DNA of 64,000 bases from Bradyrhizobium sp. MOS003 (GCF_003020125.1 NZ_PYFW01000006.1:186001-250000), one strand, 5' to 3'; shown: positions 42,717 through 51,603, counted from the first letter of the stretch. Numbers and translations: made by a program. The notes: a model not told the origin generated them from the sequence alone.

Positions 42717-44408
42717 TCATTCCGCCGCGACGCCTGAGGATGTCGCCGCGGCCTGCGCCAGTTGCCGCAGGGCAAAGCGCTTCAGTTTTCCGGTCTCGGT
42801 CTTCGGCAATTGCGTCACGAACTCGATCGCCCGCGGATATTTGTAGGGCGCGATCTCGCGTTTGACATGCTCCTGCAGCTCGGCCACCAGTTGCGCGTCC
42901 GCCGTCACGCCGGGCGCCGCAATGACATAGGCCTTTACGATCATGCCGCGGGCTTCGTCAGGTGCGCCGACCACGCCGCACTCGGCGACCGCCGGATGCG
43001 TGAGCAGCGCCGCCTCGACGTCGGTGCCCGCGATATTGTAGCCGGCCGATACGATCATGTCGTCGGAGCGGGACTGGTACCAGAAGTAGCCATCGCTATC
43101 CATCAGATAGGTGTCGCCGGTGATGTTCCAACCGTTCTGGACGTATTTGCGCTGTCGCTCGTCGGCGAGATAGCGGCACCCGGTCGGCCCGCGCACCGCA
43201 AGCTTGCCCATCGTTCCCGGCGGCAAATCATGGCCGTCATCGTCGACGATCTTGGCCTCATAGCCCGGCACGGGCTTGCCCGTCGCGCCGGGACGAATCT
43301 CGTGCTCGGTCGCACTGATGAAGATGTGCAGCAGCTCGGTCGAGCCTATGCCGTCCATCAGCTTGATGCCGGTGGCCTTGAGCCAGGCATCGAAGGTCGG
43401 CTTGGGCAGGGTCTCGCCGGCGGAGACGCACTTTCGAAGCGAGGAGATGTCGCGCCCCGGGAGCTTGCCGATCATGGCGCGGTATGCCGTCGGCGCCGTG
43501 AAACAGACCGTGGTCTTGTATTGCTCGATCGCGGTCAGAATATCGTCCGGCGTCGTCTTCTCCAGCACGACAAAGGAGGCACCGATATGCATGGGAAACA
43601 GCACGCCACCGAAGCCAAAGGTGAAGGCGAGCGGTGCCGAGCCGACGAAGCGGTCGTTCTGCTCGGCCCGCAGGATGTTGCGCGCATAACCGTCACACAC
43701 AGCGAGCATGTCGCGGTGGAAATGCATGGTGCCCTTGGGATCGCCTGTCGTGCCCGACGTGAAGGCGATCAGGCAGATGTCGTCGGCGGCCGTATCGACG
43801 GCCCTGAACTCCGCGCTCGCATCGGCGATCAGCGACTCGAGTGCGTCGGCGGAGCCATTGCCCCAATAGACCACGTGCTTGAGACCGGGAGCCGCGGCTC
43901 TCGCCTTCTCCATTTCCTCGGCGAGCTTGCCGTCGCACAGCGCCAGCGTGATCTCCGCCTTCTGGATCGGATAGGACAACTCCTTGGCGCGGAGCAGCGG
44001 CATCGTCGCCACCACGATGCCGCCGGCCTTGATCACTGCGAGATAGGTCGCAACCATCATTGGATTGTTCGCTGAGCGCAGCAGCACGCGACCGCCGGGA
44101 ACAAGCCCGAGCTTGCCAACCAGCACGTTGGCAATGCGATTCACCAGCGCTTGCAGCTCGCGATAGGTGTAGCTGACGGCGGGGCTGATGACGCAGAGTG
44201 CCTCGCCATGTCCCTGCTCGACCCAGCGATCGAGGAAATAACTGACGCAATTCAATCGCGGCGGATAGTTCAGCTCCGGCCGCGTGAAGATGAATTCGGG
44301 CCACAGCTCGCGCGGCGGCAGATGCTGCTGCGCGAACGTATCGACATGAGCCGTGGCGGCGTTACCGCCATGCGAGCCCGTCACTTGAACCTTGGCGGCG
44401 TTGGCCAT
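42717..44408 (-). CDS. aryl-CoA ligase, probably 2-aminobenzoate-CoA ligase (AbmG-like)
   Basis: The protein has 563 residues from the ATG at 44408. It is an ANL adenylate-forming enzyme: phosphate loop 'FTSGTTGDPKGTMHFHRDM', 'GIGSTELLHIFISA', 'GWNITGDTYLMDSDGYFWYQSRSDDMIVSAGYNIAGTDVEAAL' and the C-terminal 'PKTETGKLKRF'. The length and the 'SYTYRELQALVNRIANVL' opening are those of the benzoate/2-aminobenzoate-CoA ligase branch. It should activate anthranilate to its CoA thioester. Operator O1 (44459) precedes it, and a RidA gene follows. Benzoate as substrate cannot be excluded by sequence alone. Confidence 0.86.
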   Translation of the reverse strand: MANAAKVQVTGSHGGNAATAHVDTFAQQHLPPRELWPEFIFTRPELNYPPRLNCVSYFLDRWVEQGHGEALCVISPAVSYTYRELQALVNRIANVLVGKLGLVPGGRVLLRSANNPMMVATYLAVIKAGGIVVATMPLLRAKELSYPIQKAEITLALCDGKLAEEMEKARAAAPGLKHVVYWGNGSADALESLIADASAEFRAVDTAADDICLIAFTSGTTGDPKGTMHFHRDMLAVCDGYARNILRAEQNDRFVGSAPLAFTFGFGGVLFPMHIGASFVVLEKTTPDDILTAIEQYKTTVCFTAPTAYRAMIGKLPGRDISSLRKCVSAGETLPKPTFDAWLKATGIKLMDGIGSTELLHIFISATEHEIRPGATGKPVPGYEAKIVDDDGHDLPPGTMGKLAVRGPTGCRYLADERQRKYVQNGWNITGDTYLMDSDGYFWYQSRSDDMIVSAGYNIAGTDVEAALLTHPAVAECGVVGAPDEARGMIVKAYVIAAPGVTADAQLVAELQEHVKREIAPYKYPRAIEFVTQLPKTETGKLKRFALRQLAQAAATSSGVAAE

Positions 44409-44458
44409 CGCACGCTCCTTTCAGCATGGATTGCACCCGGCAGCACGATCTGAAAACA

Positions 44459-44472
44459 TTTTAGGCTTAAAA
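44459..44472. promoter_or_regulatory. MarR operator-like palindrome O1 (upstream of aryl-CoA ligase)
   Basis: TTTTAGGCTTAAAA lies 51 bp upstream of the ligase start. It is the exact reverse complement of the site at 50673-50686, and shares its core with four other sites in this cluster. Confidence 0.75.
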
Positions 44473-44543
44473 CAATTCGGCGCAATAGCGGATTTTGGGC
44501 ATCCCGTGCTTTTTCCGGCGGCAAAGGGATCGGGACGCCGTTC

Positions 44544-45074
44544 CTACGTCCGGCGACGCGCGGCCGATTTCTGCGCGGAGGCCTTGGTCTTGGCGAGCAG
44601 CCGCATCAATTCGCGGACGTCCTTCGGCGAGAGGTCGACGAACAGATCGGCGATCCAGGTCTCGTGCTCCGCGGCCATCTTGCGGAACTCGGCGCGACCG
44701 AGTTTCGTGAGGCGGATCACCTGGACCCGGCGATCCGTCTCCGAGGTTCGACGGTCGAGATGGCCGGACTCCACGAGGCGCTCGACGAGACCGGTGACGT
44801 TGCCGTTCGACACCATCATCCGCTTGGAGACATCGGACAGCGTCATGCCGTCGGGCGCCTTGTCGAGCTGCGCCATCAGATCGAAACGGGGCAGCGTGAC
44901 GTCGAACCGTTGCCGCAGCCGGCCGCGGACCTCGCCTTCGATGAGCGTCGTGCAGGTGAGGAGGCGCAACCATAGCCGAAGCTCGTCGGCGTGGTCCTCC
45001 GGAGTTTCGACGGCCTTGGTCTCGGAATCGAGCATCTCGGGTGCAGTCACTCTCGGCGGCATTGGCGCCGGCAC
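44544..45074 (-). CDS. MarR family transcriptional regulator
   Basis: The protein has 176 residues from a GTG at 45074 with TGGGGAAT upstream; an ATG lies four codons later. A winged helix-turn-helix is clear ('MTLSDVSKRMMVSNGNVTGLVERLVESGHLDRRTSETDRRVQVIRLTKLG'), with dimerisation helices at both ends. Its own promoter carries O2 14 bp upstream of the start and O3 further upstream, so it is probably an autorepressor. BadR/CouR-type MarR proteins are released by an aromatic CoA thioester, and 2-aminobenzoyl-CoA is the likely signal here. Confidence 0.9.
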   Translation of the reverse strand: MPAPMPPRVTAPEMLDSETKAVETPEDHADELRLWLRLLTCTTLIEGEVRGRLRQRFDVTLPRFDLMAQLDKAPDGMTLSDVSKRMMVSNGNVTGLVERLVESGHLDRRTSETDRRVQVIRLTKLGRAEFRKMAAEHETWIADLFVDLSPKDVRELMRLLAKTKASAQKSAARRRT

Positions 45075-45087
45075 GGATTCCCCAACG

Positions 45088-45101
45088 TTTTGAGCTTCAA
45101 A
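45088..45101. promoter_or_regulatory. MarR operator-like palindrome O2 (upstream of marR)
   Basis: TTTTGAGCTTCAAA ends 14 bp before the MarR start codon, so binding would block transcription or initiation. It overlaps a second inverted repeat, CTTCAA-N5-TTGAAG (45095-45111). Confidence 0.65.
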
Positions 45102-45156
45102 TAAATTGAAGCCGGCCGCAAGTCCAAAGCTGCAACAATCAAGCGCACGCCAATTT

Positions 45157-45170
45157 CTTTAGGCTTCAAA
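45157..45170. promoter_or_regulatory. MarR operator-like palindrome O3 (divergent marR / binding-protein region)
   Basis: CTTTAGGCTTCAAA lies 146 bp upstream of the binding-protein start at 45316 and 83 bp upstream of marR. It shares the TTTAGGCTT core with O1 and is flanked by CAATT/AATTG. It may control both directions. Confidence 0.68.
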
Positions 45171-45315
45171 TAATTGGCGCGCTGCTTGCATGCGCCGCTT
45201 CGCACGGGATGGCGACACATTGCGCCCTGCTTGCCGCGGCCGCCATCATCGGCATAAGCTTGGATCAGAGTACGAAGGCTTGTAGCGCAAGCCCGGATGT
45301 CACGGGGGACAGATC

Positions 45316-46488
45316 ATGAGAATGCAATCGACCTTGGCCGCAGCCTTGCTGCTCGGCACCGCAATGACCCCTGCTCTGGCCCAGGAGAAGATCAAGCTCG
45401 GCGTGATCGTGACCCTGTCGGGACCGGCCGCCGCGCTTGGTCAGCAGGTTCGCGACGGCTTTGCGCTCGCGGTCAAGGACCTCGGCAGCAAGATGGGCGG
45501 CCGTGACGTCGAGGTCGTCGTGGTCGACGACGAACTGAAGCCGGACGCAGCGGTGACCAAGGTCAAGGGACTGCTCGAGCGCGACAAGGTCGACTTTGTG
45601 ATCGGCCCGATCTTCTCCAACATCCTCCAGGCGATCCACCGGCCCGTGACGGAATCGAAGACCTTCCTGATCAGCCCCAACGCGGGCCCCTCGACCTTTG
45701 CCGGCAAGGACTGCAACCCGTTCTTCTATGTGACCTCGTATCAGAACGATCAGGTGCACGAGATCCTTGGCAAGGTCGCGCAGGATCGCGGCTACAAGCG
45801 CATGTACCTGATGGTGCCGAACTATCAGGCCGGCAAGGATTCGGTGGCGGGCTTCAAGCTCGACTACAAGGGCGAGATCGTCGAGGAATCCTACATGCCG
45901 CTGAACACGCTGGACTTCCAGCCGGAACTTTCCAAGATCTCCTCGCAGAAACCCGATGCGCTCTTCACGTTCATGCCGGGCGGCCTCGGCGTCAATCTCG
46001 TCAAGCAGTACCGGCAGGCGGGCCTTGCCGACAGCATCCCGGTGCTCTCGGCATTCACGGTGGATGAATCGACCTTGCCGGCGCAGCAGGACGCGGCCGT
46101 CGGCATGTTTGGCGGCGCCAACTGGGCGCCCAATCTCGACAATCCCCAGAACAAGAAGTTCGTCGCGTCCTACGAGGCCGCCTATAACGTCGTGCCCGGC
46201 ACCTACGCCTTCCAGGCCTACGACGCCGCGATGCTGATCGACAGTGCGATCAAGGCCGTGAAGGGCGACCTGTCGAACAAGGACGCGGTTGGGTCTGCGC
46301 TGAAGAAGGCCGACTTCACCTCGCTGCGCGGCGCCTTCAAGTTCAACACCAACGGCTATCCGATCCAGGACTTTTACCTGACCAAGGTCGCCAAGCGTCC
46401 GGACGGCAAGTTCCAGACCGAGATCGTCCAGAAGGTCTTCGAGAATTACGGCGATCGCTACGCCAAGGACTGCAAGGCGGCGAACTAA
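45316..46488 (+). CDS. ABC transporter substrate-binding protein, LIV/LivJ type (orphan)
   Basis: The protein has 390 residues from the ATG at 45316 (GGGGGAC upstream). A signal peptide (MRMQSTLAAALLLGTAMTPALAQ) leads to the type I periplasmic-binding core: 'KIKLGVIVTLSGPAAALGQQVRDGFALAVKDL', 'VDFVIGPIFSNILQAIHRP' and 'GVNLVKQYRQAGL'. It is the normal length for branched-chain amino-acid or aromatic-acid binding proteins. No ATPase or permease gene is beside it, so it relies on a distant LIV-type transporter. Adjacent to O3, it is the probable uptake protein for anthranilate or a related aromatic acid. Confidence 0.9.
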   Translation: MRMQSTLAAALLLGTAMTPALAQEKIKLGVIVTLSGPAAALGQQVRDGFALAVKDLGSKMGGRDVEVVVVDDELKPDAAVTKVKGLLERDKVDFVIGPIFSNILQAIHRPVTESKTFLISPNAGPSTFAGKDCNPFFYVTSYQNDQVHEILGKVAQDRGYKRMYLMVPNYQAGKDSVAGFKLDYKGEIVEESYMPLNTLDFQPELSKISSQKPDALFTFMPGGLGVNLVKQYRQAGLADSIPVLSAFTVDESTLPAQQDAAVGMFGGANWAPNLDNPQNKKFVASYEAAYNVVPGTYAFQAYDAAMLIDSAIKAVKGDLSNKDAVGSALKKADFTSLRGAFKFNTNGYPIQDFYLTKVAKRPDGKFQTEIVQKVFENYGDRYAKDCKAAN

Positions 46489-46517
46489 GCCGCGACGGGT
46501 TACGGGAGGACTCTTCA

Positions 46518-46973
46518 ATGAGCAGCGAAATCACCGGCATCACACGGGCCAATGAGGGCATCCAGGGCATTTCCTGGAACATCCTGGGCCAGACCTATGT
46601 GCCGAAGAGCAAGACCGAGCACAGTTTCTCCTGGCACGCGACGCTGCCCCCGGGCACGTTCGTGCCGCCGCACATTCATCCCGACCAGGACGAATATCTC
46701 TATATGCTCGAGGGCAAGCTCGACTTCATGCTCGGCAATTCGGAGTCGCAGGCAAGCGCCGGCGACCTGATCCGCCTCGGCATGGGCGTGCCGCACGGCA
46801 TCTTCAACAAGTCGGAGCAGACCGCAAAAGTGCTATTCTGGGTCTCGCCGACCAAGAAGCTGTTCGACCTGTTCTGGGGCCTTCACAACATGAAGGAACA
46901 GAAGCCCGATGACGTGGTGGCGATGGCGGCCGAGTTCAACATCCACTTCCTGCCGCCGCCTCCCGGCGGCTAA
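46518..46973 (+). CDS. cupin domain protein
   Basis: The protein has 151 residues from the ATG at 46518. It is one small cupin with the metal motif 'PHIHPDQDEYLYMLEGKLDFML' (two His and a Glu) and the second motif with 'PHGIFN'. It is probably a small metal-dependent dioxygenase, isomerase or sensor in the aromatic pathway. It follows the binding-protein gene by 29 bp and is probably cotranscribed under the MarR regulator. Substrate not assignable. Confidence 0.87.
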   Translation: MSSEITGITRANEGIQGISWNILGQTYVPKSKTEHSFSWHATLPPGTFVPPHIHPDQDEYLYMLEGKLDFMLGNSESQASAGDLIRLGMGVPHGIFNKSEQTAKVLFWVSPTKKLFDLFWGLHNMKEQKPDDVVAMAAEFNIHFLPPPPGG

Positions 46974-46980
46974 CCGCGCG

Positions 46981-48231
46981 CTAGGCGCGCACCGCTGCAA
47001 GGCCCGGCACCGCGGCAAACCCGGCTTTGGTGGCATAGCCGCGCACGATGGCCTCGCGCTGGGAATAGCTCAGCACGTTGTCGACATTGTCGAATCCATC
47101 GGGTGCCAGCTGCTCGACTGCGTCGATGACGCCCTCGGGCCCACCGCGCCTGTTGGAGCGGACGATATCGGCCGTCATCGGCAGGCGCTTCTTCTCGTAT
47201 TCGAGCAGCGCCTGGCGCGGATGCTCCGCGCGCACCATCGCATCAGCAAGGCAGCGCGCATCGAGGATCGCCTGTGACGCGCCATTGGAGCCGACGGGAT
47301 ACATGGGATGCGCGGCATCGCCGAGCAGCGTCACGCGTCCGGACGACCAATACGGCAAGGGATCGCGGTCGCAGGTCGGATATTCGTAGAATTCGGGCGT
47401 CGCCGAGATCAGGCTCTTCACGTCGAGATAGGGCACCGAGAAGCGGGCGACGTGCGGCATCAGCTCCTCGCGGCGGCCCGGTCGCGACCAGTCTTCCTTG
47501 CGCGGCGGTGGCGCATTGCCCTCGCCCACCTTCACCAGCACGGCCCAATTGGTCAGGCGGCTTGCCGGGCTCGATCCCTCCGCGATTGGATAGATCACAA
47601 CCTTCGCATTGAGGCCGCCGGCCACGATCATGGATTTACCGGTAAGGAACAGCGGCCAGTCGCGCGCACCGCGCCACAGCATCAAGCCGTTCCAGCAGGG
47701 TGGGCCCTCGTCCGGGAACAGCGTGTCGCGAACGCGGGAATGGATGCCATCGGCGCCGATCAGTATGTCGCCGCGCGCGGTGTGAATATGCGCGCCGGCG
47801 CGGTCGAAGAAATAGGCTGTAACGCCGCCCTCGTCCTGCGTGAAGGCGCCGAGACGGCAGCCGGTGTGGATCGCCTCATGCCCGAGCCGCTCCTCGACCG
47901 CGCGATGGATGACGCCCTGAAGCCGGCCGCGATGAATCGAGAATTGCGGCACGTCGTGACCGGCGTCGACGCCGCGGGCTTCGCGCCAGACCTCCTGGCC
48001 GTGGCGGTTGAGGTAATAGAGCTGGTCGGTACGAACAGCGACATCGTCAAGCTTCTGGAGCAGGCCGAGTCCGGCGAGCTCGCGCATGGCATGCGGCAGC
48101 GTGTTGATGCCGACGCCCAGTTCGCGAATGGTGTCGGCCTGCTCGAAGATCTCGCATCCGATGCCACGCGAACGCAGCATCAGCGCCGTAGTGAGACCAC
48201 CGATACCGCCACCGACGATAATCGCCTTCAT
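46981..48231 (-). CDS. FAD-dependent monooxygenase, PhzS-like
   Basis: The protein has 416 residues from the ATG at 48231 (MKAIIVGGGIGGL). The Rossmann motif 'GGGIGG' opens the protein, followed by 'LGVGINTLPHAMRELAGLGL', 'SIHRGRLQGVIHRAVEER' and the FAD ribityl site 'GRVTLLGDAAHPMYPVGSNGASQAILDA'. These segments closely resemble the phenazine monooxygenase PhzS group of class A flavin monooxygenases. It lies 55 bp downstream of the bifunctional 2-aminobenzoyl-CoA enzyme on the same strand, so it is probably in that operon. It may hydroxylate a side metabolite; the substrate is unknown. Confidence 0.87.
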   Translation of the reverse strand: MKAIIVGGGIGGLTTALMLRSRGIGCEIFEQADTIRELGVGINTLPHAMRELAGLGLLQKLDDVAVRTDQLYYLNRHGQEVWREARGVDAGHDVPQFSIHRGRLQGVIHRAVEERLGHEAIHTGCRLGAFTQDEGGVTAYFFDRAGAHIHTARGDILIGADGIHSRVRDTLFPDEGPPCWNGLMLWRGARDWPLFLTGKSMIVAGGLNAKVVIYPIAEGSSPASRLTNWAVLVKVGEGNAPPPRKEDWSRPGRREELMPHVARFSVPYLDVKSLISATPEFYEYPTCDRDPLPYWSSGRVTLLGDAAHPMYPVGSNGASQAILDARCLADAMVRAEHPRQALLEYEKKRLPMTADIVRSNRRGGPEGVIDAVEQLAPDGFDNVDNVLSYSQREAIVRGYATKAGFAAVPGLAAVRA

Positions 48232-48286
48232 CGCCCTTACTCCACTCGAAACATCTGAGGCAATGAGGTTAACGTCGCACGGGCGG

Positions 48287-50638
48287 TTACTCTGCCGCAA
48301 GCGGCTTTGTCGCCTCGGCCTTGAGCTCCGCCCGGGTCTTGGGCTTAGCCTTAATGCGCAGCTCCTCGAGATCCTGACGGTCGCGGACGCTGTTGCGGAA
48401 AATCTGATCCATTCCGGGCAGATATTGCGGCGGGCAGAACGCGTCCTTTGCCCCGTACCAGGCGGCCGCCTTCATGGTGAAAAAGGGATCGACCAGGTGG
48501 GGCCGGCCGAGGGCGACGAGGTCTGCCCGGCCGGCAGCCAGGATGGTGTTGGCCTGGTCGGCCGTCGTAATGTTGCCGACGCACATCGTGGCCACGCGAG
48601 CCTCGTTGCGGACTTGATCCGAAAACGGCGTCTGAAACATGCGCCCGTAGATCGGCTGCGCATCGCGGACGGTCTGCCCCGTCGAGACATCGACGAGATC
48701 GACACCGGCCTCGGCGAAAGCGCCCGCAATCGCCACCGCATCGTCGCCGGTGATACCGCCGTCGGCCCAGTCGGTCGCGGAAATGCGTACCGACATCGGC
48801 TTGTGCGACGGCCAGACCGCGCGCAGCGCCTCGAAGATCTCGAGCGGGAAACGCAGACGATTTTCCAGCGAGCCGCCATACGCGTCCGTGCGGGTATTGG
48901 TCAGCGGCGAAATAAAGCTCGCGAGCAGATAGCCGTGGGCGCAGTGCAGCTCCAGCATGTCAAAACCGCAGCGCTCGCCGCGCTCGGCCGCAGCGACGAA
49001 GGCATCCCGCACCGCATTCATGCCGGCGCGATCGAGCTCGCGCGGCACCTGGCTGTCGGGAAAATAGGGCAGCGGTGACGCCGAGACCACGTCCCAGCCG
49101 CCTTCGTCCAGGGGACGGTCGATGCCGTCCCACATCAGCTTGGTCGCGCCCTTGCGGCCGGCGTGGCCCAGCTGGAGGCAGATCTTTGCCGCCGAATTGC
49201 CGTGGACGAAATCCACGATGCGTCGCCACGATGCTTCCTGCTCGTCGTTCCACAGGCCGGCGCAGCCGGGCGTGATGCGGGCATCGCGGCTGACGCAGGT
49301 CATCTCCGTGAAGATCAGGCCGGCACCGCCGATCGCACGCGATCCGTAATGCACCAGATGGAAATCGGTCGGCACGCCCTCCTTCGCCGAATACATGCAC
49401 ATCGGCGACATCACCGCGCGATTGGCGACCGCCATCTCCCGCAGCCGGAACGGCTGGAACAGCGGCACCACCGGCTTTGAGGTATCGACGTCAAAGCCGC
49501 TGTCGCGAACCTGCTTGGCAAACGACTTCTCGACCTCCGCCACGAAATCCGGCGCGCGGAGCTTCAGATTGTCATAGGTGATCGCCTTGGAGCGCGTCAT
49601 CACGCCGAAGGCAAACTGCACGGGATCGAAGTCCCAGAAGCGGTCGACATGCTCGAACCAGACCAGCGAGACGTCGGCAGCGTGCTGCGTCTTCTCGACT
49701 TCCTCACGTCGGCCGTGCTCGTAAACGTCGAGCGCGGCCTTGATGCTGGGAGATTTCTCCATCGCTTCGGCCAGCGCAACCGCGTCTTCCATTGCGAGCT
49801 TGGTGCCGGATCCGATCGAAAAATGCGCGCTCGCCTTGGCATCGCCGAGCAGCACCATGTTGTCCTTGACCCAACGCTTGCTGCGGATCATCGGGAAATT
49901 GCGCCACATCGAACGGTTGACGAGCAGCTTGTGTCCATCGAGGAACCAGCCGAAAATCTGGGCCATTCGCGCGGCGGATTGCGTCTCGTCCAGCCCCGTC
50001 AGGCCGGCCCGCTCGAACGTCTCCGGATCGGTCTCGAAGATCCAGGTCGAGTGCCCGGCCTCATATTGATAGGCGTGGGCGATGAACGGCCCCCACTCGG
50101 TCTCCTGAAAGATGAAGGTGAAGGCATCGAGCGGCTTTGTCGAGCCCATCCAGGCGAACTTGTTGGAGCGGAGGTCGACCTCGGGCTGGAAGTGATCGAC
50201 GTATTTCTCGCGGAATCGGCTGTTGATACCGTCGGCGATCAGGACGAGATCGGCATCGACGAACCGGGATTCGTCGTCGATGTCCACCTCGAAGTGCAGG
50301 ACGACGCCAAGCTCGCGGGCCCGCTCCTGGAGGATCAGGAGCAACTTGCTTCGGGAGCATCCGCAAAAGCCGTTACCGCCGACCCGGTGGACGGTGCCGC
50401 GAAAGTGCACGGCGATGTCGTCCCAGTAGGCGAACTCCTGGGTGATGCGGCGATAGCTCGGCAGATCGTGCTTTTCAAAATTGTCCAGCGTAGCATCCGA
50501 GAACACCACGCCGAAGCCGAAGGTGTCGTCGGCCCGATTGCGCTCGTACACCGTGATGTCGGCGCCCGGGCGCTGCTTCTTGAGCAGGATCGCAGCGTAG
50601 AGACCCGCAGGTCCGCCACCGATGATCGCGACTTTCAT
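48287..50638 (-). CDS. bifunctional 2-aminobenzoyl-CoA monooxygenase/reductase (or salicylyl-CoA 5-hydroxylase)
   Basis: The protein has 783 residues from the ATG at 50638. The N-terminal part (about 1-375) is a class A flavin monooxygenase ('AIIGGGPAGLYAAILLKKQRPGADITVYERN'-type start; the rest in short motifs: 'LIADGINSRFREKY', 'VLLGDAKASAHFSIGSG'). The C-terminal part (about 395-770) is an Old Yellow Enzyme TIM barrel ('RAVMSPMCMYSAKEG', 'GGAGLIFTEMTCVS', 'QLGHAGRKGATK'). This domain fusion and length are characteristic of the enzyme that hydroxylates and reduces 2-aminobenzoyl-CoA, known from Azoarcus; related proteins are labelled salicylyl-CoA hydroxylase. The aminobenzoate ligase and RidA genes nearby favour anthranilate. 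Confidence 0.9.
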   Translation of the reverse strand: MKVAIIGGGPAGLYAAILLKKQRPGADITVYERNRADDTFGFGVVFSDATLDNFEKHDLPSYRRITQEFAYWDDIAVHFRGTVHRVGGNGFCGCSRSKLLLILQERARELGVVLHFEVDIDDESRFVDADLVLIADGINSRFREKYVDHFQPEVDLRSNKFAWMGSTKPLDAFTFIFQETEWGPFIAHAYQYEAGHSTWIFETDPETFERAGLTGLDETQSAARMAQIFGWFLDGHKLLVNRSMWRNFPMIRSKRWVKDNMVLLGDAKASAHFSIGSGTKLAMEDAVALAEAMEKSPSIKAALDVYEHGRREEVEKTQHAADVSLVWFEHVDRFWDFDPVQFAFGVMTRSKAITYDNLKLRAPDFVAEVEKSFAKQVRDSGFDVDTSKPVVPLFQPFRLREMAVANRAVMSPMCMYSAKEGVPTDFHLVHYGSRAIGGAGLIFTEMTCVSRDARITPGCAGLWNDEQEASWRRIVDFVHGNSAAKICLQLGHAGRKGATKLMWDGIDRPLDEGGWDVVSASPLPYFPDSQVPRELDRAGMNAVRDAFVAAAERGERCGFDMLELHCAHGYLLASFISPLTNTRTDAYGGSLENRLRFPLEIFEALRAVWPSHKPMSVRISATDWADGGITGDDAVAIAGAFAEAGVDLVDVSTGQTVRDAQPIYGRMFQTPFSDQVRNEARVATMCVGNITTADQANTILAAGRADLVALGRPHLVDPFFTMKAAAWYGAKDAFCPPQYLPGMDQIFRNSVRDRQDLEELRIKAKPKTRAELKAEATKPLAAE

Positions 50639-50672
50639 GGGAGCCTCGCCAATTCACCCGGCCATGAAACTA

Positions 50673-50686
50673 TTTTAAGCCTAAAA
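50673..50686. promoter_or_regulatory. MarR operator-like palindrome O4 (upstream of the bifunctional monooxygenase)
   Basis: TTTTAAGCCTAAAA lies 35 bp upstream of the start at 50638. It is the exact reverse complement of O1, embedded in ATTTTA-AGCC-TAAAAT, the best site of the set. Confidence 0.8.
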
Positions 50687-50735
50687 TAATTTCGCGCAAG
50701 TCCCCGTTGCTGGCTGGCTCGGACAAAGAGGCCGT

Positions 50736-51572
50736 CTAGCCGCCCCTGAATACCGGCTTCACCTTGTTGGCGAAGGCCTCGAAGGCGCGCTCGAAGTCGG
50801 CCGTGGTCATGCACAGGGCCTGTGCAACGGCTTCCGCCTCGATCGCCTCCTCCACCGACATGGCCCATTCCATGGCCAGCATCCGTTTGGTCATGGTGTT
50901 GGCGAAGGTCGGCCCTTCCGCGATCTGCTTTGCCAGCAGTTGCGCCTGGGGTAGCACCTGCTCCGGCGTGACGATGCGGCTGAAGAAGCCCCAGCGCTCG
51001 CCCTCCTCTGCCGTCATGAACCGGCCGGTGTAGAGCAGCTCGGAGGCACGGGACTGCCCGATGATCCGCGGCAGGATCGCGCAGGCGCCCATATCGCAGC
51101 CAGCCAGACCCACCTTGTTGAACAGGAAGGCAACCTTGGTCCCGCTCGCCGCAAGGCGCATGTCTGAGGCCATGGCAATGATCGCGCCGGCCCCGGCACA
51201 AATACCCTCGACAGCGGCAACGATCGGCTGCGGGCAGGCCCGCATCGCCTTGACGAGGTCGCCCGTCATCCGGGTGAAGGCCGTAAGTCCCTTGGTGTCC
51301 ATCTTCACCAGCGGGCCGATGATCTCGAACACGTCGCCGCCGGACGAGAAATTGCCGCCGGCGCCGGTCACGACGATGGATTTGACCTCATCGTCGAACG
51401 CGCAGGCGCGAAAGAGATCGGTCAACTCCCGATAGCTTTCGAACGTCAGCGGATTCTTTCTTTCCGGCCGGTTGAGCGTGACCGTCGCGACACCCTCGAC
51501 CACGGCCAGCAGGAAATGCTGCGGCGAATAATCCGCGAGCGGCACGGTGACGGGATTGACTGGTCTGCTCAT
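50736..51572 (-). CDS. crotonase family protein lacking both usual catalytic Glu
   Basis: The protein has 278 residues from the ATG at 51572 (AAGGAGA upstream). Crotonase fold: 'ATVTLNRPERKNPLTF', 'NFSSGGDVFEI' (74-84) and 'GICAGAGAIIAMASD' (123-137). At the two hydratase glutamate positions it has Ile131 and about Asn152 ('FLFNKVGLAG'). A ring-opening hydrolase, lyase or isomerase role is more likely than plain hydration. It lies between the SDR (31 bp upstream) and the bifunctional monooxygenase gene, in the anthranilate cluster. Confidence 0.82.
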   Translation of the reverse strand: MSRPVNPVTVPLADYSPQHFLLAVVEGVATVTLNRPERKNPLTFESYRELTDLFRACAFDDEVKSIVVTGAGGNFSSGGDVFEIIGPLVKMDTKGLTAFTRMTGDLVKAMRACPQPIVAAVEGICAGAGAIIAMASDMRLAASGTKVAFLFNKVGLAGCDMGACAILPRIIGQSRASELLYTGRFMTAEEGERWGFFSRIVTPEQVLPQAQLLAKQIAEGPTFANTMTKRMLAMEWAMSVEEAIEAEAVAQALCMTTADFERAFEAFANKVKPVFRGG

Positions 51573-51603
51573 ACGATCTCCTTGGTCTGTTTATTGCGCG
51601 CCG

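Noticed and set aside
48287..50638. Assignment as salicylyl-CoA 5-hydroxylase (gentisate pathway)
   Set aside because: Not excluded, but no gentisate dioxygenase or related genes are in the cluster, while an aminobenzoate-type ligase, RidA and beta-oxidation genes are; the anthraniloyl-CoA reading is preferred.
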